Source of the DNA: Candidatus Krumholzibacteriia bacterium
GTDB taxonomy: Bacteria > Krumholzibacteriota > Krumholzibacteriia > LZORAL124-64-63
Length of the DNA: 5,424 bases
Reading direction: 5' to 3'
NCBI GenBank assembly: GCA_028718575.1
Contig: JAQULN010000229.1
Span: 1 to 5,424 of the forward strand
Of the stretch, positions 1-5,424 are shown piece after piece. How positions within the stretch are numbered: position 1 is the stretch's first letter; each line of letters begins with the position of its first letter. The notes below the pieces were generated by a model. It searched no databases. It was not told the DNA's origin and saw only the letters and a program-made list of their open reading frames with translations. Both the position numbers and the translations under genes were made by a program.

Positions 1-1020
1 CGCGACACCGCAACCGGCAAAGGCCTGACGCTCTCGCAGCTCAGCGACGGCACTCGCGCGCAGCTCCTGCTCGCGGCGCGGATCGGCTACGTCCAGGACG
101 TCGAGCGCGGCGTCACGGTGCCCCTTTTCTTCGACGAATCGCTGACGGCGGCCGATCCCGCGCGTTTCGCCGCCGTGGGCAACGCTGTGCTCGATCTGAT
201 CGCGGCCGACGGCCGGCAGGTCTTCTACCTGACGTGCGATCCGGCGGACATCGCCGCGTGGCAGCAGCTTCTCGCCGCGCGCGCTCAGGCGCCGGCACCG
301 GTCAGCGACCTGGCCGCGGTGCGAAATATTGCCGCCGCGGCGCCGCTGGAACGGTTGCGCATAGTGGCGCCTCCGCCAGTGCCCGCGCCGGCACCGGGTG
401 AGGATCCGGCTGCCTACGCCGTTCGCCTGGGCGACGTGCCGCCGCTCGATCCTCGCGCTCCGGCCGCCGCGGCGCATCTGTTCCACCTCTTGCGCGACGA
501 CCTGCCGCTGCTACAGCGGTTACTTGCGAACGACGTGGTGCGGATGGGGCAGGTCGACGCGCTGGCCACACCGTTGCTAGCCGCCGGTGTGCTCGCGCCG
601 GCGCAACGCGGCGAACTACGAGCCCGGGTGCAGGCCCTTGCCGCGTTCAGCGAGGCCTGGCGCATCGGGCGCGGCCGGCCGGTGCCGCCGGGTGCGCTGA
701 CCAACGAGAGCGGCGCCAGTAGCACGAAACTGCCCGAGATCGAGGATTTGCTGGCCTCGCCGGCCATTGCGGGCGACGCGGCCCGGCTCGTGGCCGCGCT
801 CGAGCGCCGCGAAGTGCCGCACCTCCGCCAGGACACCAAAGCCGAGATTGCCGACTGGCTGGTCGGCGAGGGCTATCTCGACCGGCGGCCGGTGCTCGCG
901 GCGGACGCCGTCCGCGAACGGGTGCTGCAGGCCGCCGCGGCCGACCTCCGCGCCGGCCGGCTCACGCTCGCCGCGCTAGACGGATTGCTCGCCGCCTGGT
1001 GGCTGGCTGCGGGGGAGTAG
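1..1020 (+). CDS. SMC/Rad50/YhaN-like ABC-class ATPase, C-terminal part (5' end outside window)
   Basis: The reading frame is open from base 1 to a TAG at 1018-1020, giving 339 visible residues; the gene starts upstream of the window. A GTG at 118 falls inside the ATPase core, so it is not the start. Visible residues 11-27 carry an ABC signature (LSQLSDGTRAQLLLAAR), 40-46 a Walker B strand ending in Asp45-Glu46 (VPLFFDE), and 47-56 a D-loop (SLTAADPARF). The next strand (VFYLTCDPADI, 74-84) has Asp80 where SMC/Rad50-type ATPases usually have the H-loop His. Known family members bind DNA through long coiled coils and often pair with an SbcD-like nuclease in break repair; that partner is not visible here. 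After about residue 90 comes a Pro/Ala-rich linker (about 96-145) and then a mostly helical region to residue 339, including AHLFHLLRDDLPLLQRLL (158-175). I do not recognise this extension as a named domain. The ATPase class is firm; the exact subfamily and role are inferred. Confidence 0.85.
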   Translation, partial: RDTATGKGLTLSQLSDGTRAQLLLAARIGYVQDVERGVTVPLFFDESLTAADPARFAAVGNAVLDLIAADGRQVFYLTCDPADIAAWQQLLAARAQAPAPVSDLAAVRNIAAAAPLERLRIVAPPPVPAPAPGEDPAAYAVRLGDVPPLDPRAPAAAAHLFHLLRDDLPLLQRLLANDVVRMGQVDALATPLLAAGVLAPAQRGELRARVQALAAFSEAWRIGRGRPVPPGALTNESGASSTKLPEIEDLLASPAIAGDAARLVAALERREVPHLRQDTKAEIADWLVGEGYLDRRPVLAADAVRERVLQAAAADLRAGRLTLAALDGLLAAWWLAAGE

Positions 1021-1043
1021 CGATCGGCGGCGTCACCCGGCGC

Positions 1044-2555
1044 TTACGATGCGTCTTCGTCGCCGACCAGCGACCGACCCCGCTCGAAATCGTACAGAGT
1101 CTGGCGTTTGAGGTCGGCGCCGGCGAGCTGGAACTGGATGAACGCGTCCAGGTAGGCCAAGCGCATGCTCGTCAAGCGGTCGCGATCGAGGGCGAGTTCC
1201 TGGCTGGTGATGTCGCCGTTGTCGAACCGCTGGCGGCTGATCTCGAGGCTGCGCATGGCCACCTCGACGCTGCGCGCCAGCGCCTCGAGCCGCGCGCGCG
1301 ACTCGGCGAGCGCGATCAGCGCCGCGTTGACCTGCATGATGATGACGCGCTGCTGCTGCTCGCCGTCGAGATCGCTGCGCGCGAGCGCGGCGCGGGCGGC
1401 GGCCACCTCGGCCTGGTTCACGCCGCTGTCCCAGAGCGGAACCGACAGCATGAACACGAAACCCTTGCTGCCCGGCCGGCGGCGGATGTCCTCCCAGCTA
1501 AGGTCCCACAATTCGCGCGGGTCGCGATAGTCGGTGCTCGTGCCGATGCCGGTCAGGTCGTAATACGCGCGCAGCTCCCCCTTGACGGCCGACCGCGCGT
1601 CGGTCTCGGCCACGGTGATCTCCGCGCGCCGCCGCCGCGTCTCGATGGCGCGGATCTCCGTGCGGTGGACGAGCGCGTGCCGGACGGCCAGCAACGGATC
1701 GACCTCGTAGAACGCCGGCTCGGTATCGGCCGTCACCGAGACGACGGCGTCCATGGGCACGCCGACCACGTTCTTGAAGCGATCGGCGGCGCGGGCGCGG
1801 GCGCCGTCGGCCGCCAACAGGCCATTGCGGCTCTGGGCGAGATCGACCTCCATCTGCAGCGACTCGACCTCGGGGATCAAGCCCGCCTCGAACTTGCGCC
1901 GCGCGAGCTGGCTCGCCGCCTCCTGTTGGGCGACCTCCGCCTCGGCGATCTCCAGGCTGCGCTCGGCCCGCAGGAACGCGAAGAACTCGGCGGTCACGTT
2001 GTAGACCATGTCCAGTTGCGCCGCCGTATAGTTGCGCCGCGACTCGGCCAGATTCAAACGCGCCCGCTCGAGCGAGAGCTGCAGACTGTTGGGCACGAAG
2101 AGCGGTTGCGTCAGACTGATGCGATAGCGGTTGAACAGCGTGCGGCTGCGCCGCGTGTCCGTCGTCGTATCGTCGAAGACCGAGTCGGTGCGATGCGACA
2201 CATCGCCGGACAGCAGGATCCGGCCATCGGTCGGCAACGGTTGGACCAGCGACAGGCCGGCGCTCCACTCGCTGCTGCCGTACGTGGTGTACTGCGGCAG
2301 TTGGCCGGGGATATTGGCGCCCTGCACCGATTCGTTGAGGTTCGGCGCGTCGATGACCAGGGCGAGCTGGGTCTTGAAGCGGCCGCGCGCAGCGATGACG
2401 TCCTGTTCCGACTCGAGCAGCCGCAGGCGTTGGCTGCGCGCCTCGTGGCTCGACTCGAGCGCGAGGGCGATGGCCTGCTCGAGCGTGAGGATCTGCGCGG
2501 GGGCGGCCGCTGCGACCAACAACGCGGACCAGAGGATCAGCAGGTTTCGCATCAT
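1044..2555 (-). CDS. TolC-family outer membrane efflux protein
   Basis: Outer-membrane duct of a tripartite exporter; 503 residues from the ATG at 2555, a usual size for TolC-family proteins. The reading frame stays open further upstream (to 2687), but that part lies inside the permease gene and a signal peptide begins right at this start. Residues 1-20 form a signal peptide (MMRN, then a hydrophobic run ending Ala-Pro-Ala) with probable signal peptidase I cleavage before Gln21; there is no lipobox Cys. The mature protein opens with the family hallmark LTLEQAIALALE (23-34). Two structural repeats are visible, each with a beta-hairpin region (about 95-152 and 325-375, the latter ending FVFMLSVPLWDSG) and long helices. 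The equivalent helix starts RRKFEAGLIPEVESLQ (219-234) and RQRFDNGDITSQELAL (441-456) show the internal duplication. Being last in the operon and overlapping the permease stop suggests it serves that transporter. The substrate is unknown. Confidence 0.93.
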   Translation of the reverse strand: MMRNLLILWSALLVAAAAPAQILTLEQAIALALESSHEARSQRLRLLESEQDVIAARGRFKTQLALVIDAPNLNESVQGANIPGQLPQYTTYGSSEWSAGLSLVQPLPTDGRILLSGDVSHRTDSVFDDTTTDTRRSRTLFNRYRISLTQPLFVPNSLQLSLERARLNLAESRRNYTAAQLDMVYNVTAEFFAFLRAERSLEIAEAEVAQQEAASQLARRKFEAGLIPEVESLQMEVDLAQSRNGLLAADGARARAADRFKNVVGVPMDAVVSVTADTEPAFYEVDPLLAVRHALVHRTEIRAIETRRRRAEITVAETDARSAVKGELRAYYDLTGIGTSTDYRDPRELWDLSWEDIRRRPGSKGFVFMLSVPLWDSGVNQAEVAAARAALARSDLDGEQQQRVIIMQVNAALIALAESRARLEALARSVEVAMRSLEISRQRFDNGDITSQELALDRDRLTSMRLAYLDAFIQFQLAGADLKRQTLYDFERGRSLVGDEDAS

Positions 2556-3784
2556 TCGTACCTGAGGGAATCGATGGGGTTCATGCGCGCAGCGCGGCGC
2601 GCCGGGTAGTAGCCGAAGAGGATCCCCACAGCGGTCGAGACACCGAACGCCATCAGGACCGACCACGGCGCGATCGCCACGGGCCAACCGGCGTAACCGG
2701 CCACGGCCTGGGTCAAACCGAAGCCCAAGGCGATGCCCAGCACACCGCCCAGGAAGCTAACGCCGACAGCCTCGAGCAGGAACTGCAGCAAGATGTCGCG
2801 CTCGGTCGCGCCGATGGCGCGGCGAACGCCGATCTCGCGCGTGCGCTCGAGCACGCTGGCCAGCATGATGTTCATGATGCCGATGCCGCCCACCAGCAGC
2901 GAGATGCCCGCGATGGTGCCCATGACGACGTTGAAGATCCGCTGCGTCGCCTGCTGCTGGCGGATCAACTGCGCGGGCACGACGAGGCGGTGGTCGTCGA
3001 CTCCGCGGTGCCGTCTCGTGATCAGGGCCGTCAAGACGCCGCCGACCTCGAACAGCCGCTCCGTGTCGCCCACCTGGACGACGAGACGGTGCAGCTCGCT
3101 CGCGTAAGGGTCGCGCGGCAGGCGCTGCAGGGCGCTGCTCACCGGGATGTAGACGTCGCGATCGGTGTCGCGCACATCCGCCAGGTCCTTGCCGGCGGCC
3201 GTCGCGGCGCCGGCCGTCACGCCCACGACCGTGTACCAGTCGCGCCCCACCTTCACCCGCTCGCCGAGCGGATCGGCGAACAGGAACAGGTCGCGCGCCA
3301 GGCCCGACCCGAGCACGCACACGCGGTCCAACGAATCGACCTCGGTCCAGTCGAAGAAGCGGCCCCGGGCGAGCAGCGCGCGCATGGCCTCGGTGTAATC
3401 GGGCGTCGTGCCGACGATCGACGCCCCGACGCGCCGGCGCCCGGCCTGCACGTCCAGGTCCGTGATCCGCAGCGGCACGACGCGCCGCACCAACGGCACG
3501 ACCTCGCGCACCGCGGCCGCGTCGGCCAGAGTCAAGCCGCGGCTGAACGGCCGGCTCTCGGCGTCGTCTTCGGGCACCGGCGCCGGCTTGTCGATCACCA
3601 GGAGATTGTCGATCCCCAGCTGCGCGTATTGCGCGAGGACCTTGCGGCGCGCGCCTTCGCCGATCGAGAGCATCGAGATCACGGCGGCCACGCCGAAGAC
3701 GATGCCGAGCGTGGTCAACAGCGTGCGCAAACGATGCGCCGCCAGCCCTCCCGCGCCGAGGCGCACCGATTCCGCCAGCGGCAT
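2552..3784 (-). CDS. ABC transporter permease, MacB/FtsX type
   Basis: Inner-membrane permease of a MacAB-TolC-like exporter; 410 residues, beginning MPLAESVRLG two bases after the upstream adaptor's stop. The frame is open upstream, but that stretch is a shadow of the adaptor gene. The topology is the four-helix MacB plan: TM1 about 20-42 (TLLTTLGIVFGVAAVISML), a large periplasmic domain about 43-283, TM2 about 284-308, TM3 about 332-362 and TM4 about 374-394. The family's conserved cytoplasmic stretch follows TM2 (residues 310-329, with RTREIGVRRAIGA), and the protein ends in the typical YYPARRAARMNPIDSLRYE. MacB-type systems do not pump through the membrane; ATP hydrolysis outside drives motions that push periplasmic substrates into the TolC duct. 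Canonical MacB carries its ATPase fused at the N-terminus. Here that domain is absent, so a separate ATPase is needed and none is seen in the window. LolC/E-like lipoprotein transport is a less likely alternative given the adaptor and TolC neighbours. Confidence 0.94.
   Translation of the reverse strand: MPLAESVRLGAGGLAAHRLRTLLTTLGIVFGVAAVISMLSIGEGARRKVLAQYAQLGIDNLLVIDKPAPVPEDDAESRPFSRGLTLADAAAVREVVPLVRRVVPLRITDLDVQAGRRRVGASIVGTTPDYTEAMRALLARGRFFDWTEVDSLDRVCVLGSGLARDLFLFADPLGERVKVGRDWYTVVGVTAGAATAAGKDLADVRDTDRDVYIPVSSALQRLPRDPYASELHRLVVQVGDTERLFEVGGVLTALITRRHRGVDDHRLVVPAQLIRQQQATQRIFNVVMGTIAGISLLVGGIGIMNIMLASVLERTREIGVRRAIGATERDILLQFLLEAVGVSFLGGVLGIALGFGLTQAVAGYAGWPVAIAPWSVLMAFGVSTAVGILFGYYPARRAARMNPIDSLRYE
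2556..2563 (-). promoter_or_regulatory. Weak ribosome binding site for the TolC-family gene
   Basis: Only a short AGG (2563-2561) precedes the start, five bases from the ATG at 2555 and eight from a second in-frame ATG at 2552. Either Met could be used; the signal peptide is complete from both. The first ATG forms the ATGA overlap with the permease stop. The weak site suggests expression depends on translational coupling to the permease. Confidence 0.4.
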
Positions 3785-3786
3785 GC

Positions 3787-5049
3787 TCAGGGCTGTGCCT
3801 CCTCGGTGTCGCTCTCCTGCGCGGCCGGCACCACGGCAAACGGTTGGTCCGGGTCGCGGAGCGAAACGACCTCGCCCGCGGCGAGGCCGTCTTCGATCAC
3901 GACATAGTTGTCGTTGCGCGGACCGAGCACCACCGGCCGCGGCCGCAGCTCGCCGTCGGCGACGAACACGACGCTCTGTCCGTCGCGCGCGAACACCGCC
4001 TCGAGCGGCGCGAACACCGCGTCGGCGATCCGCCCGGTCACGATGCGGCACTGCGCGGTCATGCCGGGCCGCAGGTCGCCGCCTTCGCCCTCGATCAGGA
4101 CGTCGACGTCGAAGACCTTGACCTTGGCCTCGCCTTCGGCGCGGGCGAGCGTCGCCAGCCGGGCGACCCGGCCGCGGAACTGCTGGTCGGCGAGCGCGTC
4201 GACGGCGATGATCACGTCCTGGTCGATCGCGACCTGACGCACGTCGATCTCGTTGACGCGGGTGCGCACCTGCATCGCCGACAGATCGGGCAGTTCGATG
4301 ATGTCCATGCCCGGCCAGGCCTGGTCGCCGACCTTGACCTTGCCCTGCCGGTACGTCTTGTAGACCACCAGACCCGGCTCCGGCGCCGTGATCGTCATCG
4401 CCGCGAGCGCCTCCTCGGACTGTTCGACGAGCAGCTCGGCCCGTCGCACCTCGAACTCGGCTTTGTCCCGTTCGGCCTGGGCGATCACCCGCTGCGCCGC
4501 GAGGCGTTCGCGGGCGTCGCTCAGCGCCAGCTCGGCCTTCTTGAGCTCCAGCTCCTGTTCGCGCCGGCGCACCTCCGCCTCGAAGGTCATGGCCGCGGTG
4601 CGCAGCTGGGTCTGCTCGTAAGAGTATTGCTGGGTCAGGACCGCGCTCTGCAGCTCCGCCAGGCGCTGCTCGCTCGTGGCGATCTGGCGCGCCAGCTCCG
4701 CCTGCGCGTTGAGCAGGGAGTTCTGGGCCTCTTCCAGCTGCTTGCGGGCTTCGGTCATGTCGAGCTGGACGAGGAAATCGCTTTCCTTGACGACGCTGCC
4801 CTCCGGCGCCATGTCCACGATCTGCGCCGCGCTCCAGGACCGGCCGACCCGCTTGCGCGAAACGTTGCGGCTCCGGACGGCCTCCACCTGGCCCATCGTG
4901 GTGATGTCGATGATGAACTCGCCGCGCTGGACGACGGCTGTCAATACCGGCGGCGCCGCGCTTCGCGAACCCCACAACGCCAGCGCGACGACCGCCGCGG
5001 TGGCGAGCGTCAGACCGATCAGCACGCGGGTTCTGCGACGCGGTTTCAT
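3787..5049 (-). CDS. Periplasmic adaptor (HlyD/MacA-type membrane fusion protein)
   Basis: Links the inner-membrane permease to the outer-membrane duct; 420 residues. The ATG at 5049 has AGAGG four bases upstream and overlaps the previous gene's stop. A basic N-terminus (MKPRRRTR) precedes one membrane anchor, about 9-26; no lipobox Cys is seen, so it is probably anchored by this helix. Domains in order: first half of the lipoyl-like domain, about 37-97 (AVVQRGEFIIDITTMGQVEA onward); a long helical hairpin rich in Ala, Glu, Gln and Arg, about 97-216; second lipoyl half (TITAPEPGLVVYK, 219-231); beta-barrel about 258-335 (VRTRVNEIDVRQVAIDQDVI, then LRPGMTA at 326-332); and a membrane-proximal domain, about 340-405. 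The acidic tail (QESDTEEAQP) runs up to the permease start. MacA and YknX are known relatives; calling it MacA itself would be too specific without the ATPase. Confidence 0.93.
   Translation of the reverse strand: MKPRRRTRVLIGLTLATAAVVALALWGSRSAAPPVLTAVVQRGEFIIDITTMGQVEAVRSRNVSRKRVGRSWSAAQIVDMAPEGSVVKESDFLVQLDMTEARKQLEEAQNSLLNAQAELARQIATSEQRLAELQSAVLTQQYSYEQTQLRTAAMTFEAEVRRREQELELKKAELALSDARERLAAQRVIAQAERDKAEFEVRRAELLVEQSEEALAAMTITAPEPGLVVYKTYRQGKVKVGDQAWPGMDIIELPDLSAMQVRTRVNEIDVRQVAIDQDVIIAVDALADQQFRGRVARLATLARAEGEAKVKVFDVDVLIEGEGGDLRPGMTAQCRIVTGRIADAVFAPLEAVFARDGQSVVFVADGELRPRPVVLGPRNDNYVVIEDGLAAGEVVSLRDPDQPFAVVPAAQESDTEEAQP
3798..3804 (-). promoter_or_regulatory. Possible Shine-Dalgarno for the permease
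   Basis: GAGGAGG at 3804-3798 is a strong Shine-Dalgarno match but sits 13 bases before the permease ATG at 3784, longer than the usual 5-9. It also encodes the Glu-Glu pair in the adaptor's acidic tail, so it may be partly coincidental. With a 2-base gap between stop and start, coupled re-initiation could compensate for the spacing. Confidence 0.45.
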
Positions 5050-5424
5050 CGAGCCTCTTTCGCGATGCGCCCGGCCGCGCCGAGCGGCCGGACGCCTTCC
5101 GGCACGGCCGTCTGCGGCACGACCAGTTCGGTTCCCGCCGCGATGCCCGCGGCGACGGCCGCCGCGAGCGGCGTCAACGCCGCCAGGCGCACCGGTTGCG
5201 GCTGGGGCCAGCTGGCCCGCGGGAAGACCACGATCTCGCCGCCGAACTCGGCCAAAGCGGCGCGCGGGATGATCACCGTGTCGACCAGCCGGCCGACAGT
5301 CACCTCGACGACCGCGCTCATGCCGGGCCGCAGCCGCGGATCGTACTCCGCCAGCGGCGCCTGCGCGACGAATCCACGCACGCTGCTGTTGAGTTCGGTC
5401 TCGACCGCCATCTCGGCGATCGCC
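5046..5424 (-). CDS. Second periplasmic adaptor (HlyD/RND-type), C-terminal fragment; 5' end outside window
   Basis: The frame is open to the right edge of the window, so this is the end of a gene that starts beyond it; 125 whole codons are visible before the TGA at 5048-5046. An in-frame ATG at 5411 is internal, because the adaptor fold begins before it. The visible part is the end of the beta-barrel and the membrane-proximal domain: YDPRLRPGMSAVVEVTVGR followed by TVIIPRAAL, a pattern typical of HlyD/RND-type adaptors. It lines up with the equivalent part of the next gene: LRPGMSA against LRPGMTA, and VGRLVDTVIIPRAAL against TGRIADAVFAPLEAV. The two adaptors are therefore paralogues of the same fold but clearly diverged. 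The stop overlaps the next start by four bases (ATGA), so both are probably made together. Whether the protein has its own anchor, lipoyl and hairpin domains cannot be seen. Confidence 0.87.
   Translation of the reverse strand, partial: AIAEMAVETELNSSVRGFVAQAPLAEYDPRLRPGMSAVVEVTVGRLVDTVIIPRAALAEFGGEIVVFPRASWPQPQPVRLAALTPLAAAVAAGIAAGTELVVPQTAVPEGVRPLGAAGRIAKEAR
5050..5058 (-). promoter_or_regulatory. Ribosome binding site for the complete adaptor
   Basis: AGAGG at 5058-5054 lies four bases before the ATG at 5049, inside the end of the preceding adaptor gene. It supports this start and, with the ATGA stop/start overlap, suggests that ribosomes finishing the first adaptor re-initiate on the second. 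The spacing is slightly short. Confidence 0.6.

Noticed and set aside
1021..1043. Possible bidirectional terminator between the convergent genes
   Set aside because: Only a weak 5-bp stem with one G-U pair can be drawn (1030-1043, loop ACCC), with no T tract following. It is too weak to call; any terminator may lie within the gene ends or be Rho-dependent.
2400..2480. Recurring CTCGAGC-type words suggesting a short repeat
   Set aside because: They fall in codons for Leu-Glu/Ser-Arg-rich helical segments and are irregularly spaced, as expected from codon bias in helical protein regions and not from a DNA repeat.
999..2609. A 536-codon open frame on the plus strand opposite the TolC-family gene
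   Set aside because: It is exactly in register with the minus-strand codons, so it stays open only because the real gene uses few TTA, CTA and TCA codons, as expected at high GC. The translation has no recognisable domain and is dominated by Arg, Ala, Leu and Asp. The minus strand has a signal peptide and clear family motifs.
2990..3907. A 305-codon open frame on the plus strand opposite the permease
   Set aside because: It is also in codon register with the permease over most of its length, and its product is low-complexity and rich in Arg, His and Ala with no known motif. It is an antisense shadow.
3785..4975. Upstream extension of the permease reading frame across the adaptor gene
   Set aside because: This part reads as Arg/Gly/Ala-rich shadow sequence. 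The adaptor occupies the same bases in another frame with full family structure, so the permease starts at 3784.

Overview
The window is very GC-rich and almost entirely coding. It looks like ordinary chromosome from a high-GC, double-membraned (Gram-negative type) bacterium: the minus strand encodes a TolC-family outer-membrane channel with periplasmic adaptors, which needs an outer membrane. The sequence alone does not let me name a phylum. I see no RNA genes, insertion sequences, CRISPR array, integration site or origin.

Layout. Positions 1-1020 (+) hold the 3' end of a large SMC/Rad50/YhaN-like ATPase gene whose beginning lies outside the window. It shows the ABC signature, Walker B and D-loop, followed by an unusually long C-terminal extension. 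It converges tail-to-tail, with a 23-base gap, on a minus-strand operon filling 1044-5424. In transcription order (right to left) the operon is: the C-terminus of one periplasmic adaptor (5424-5046), a complete second adaptor (5049-3787), a MacB/FtsX-type ABC permease (3784-2552), and a TolC-family outer-membrane protein (2555-1044). The junctions are an ATGA overlap, a 2-base gap and a second ATGA overlap, so the four genes are very probably co-transcribed and translationally coupled. The promoter must lie to the right of the window.

How the genes work together. The products match the parts of a tripartite MacAB-TolC-like export machine: inner-membrane permease, periplasmic adaptor and outer-membrane duct. 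The partner ATPase is not between adaptor and permease, where there is no room, and must be encoded upstream of the first adaptor or elsewhere. Two adaptors in tandem are the main departure from the textbook arrangement. The transported substrate cannot be read from the sequence. The most unusual protein feature is in the SMC-like ATPase: an extension of about 250 residues after the nucleotide-binding core, and Asp where the switch (H-loop) His would be expected. I did not find convincing evidence of an undescribed system.
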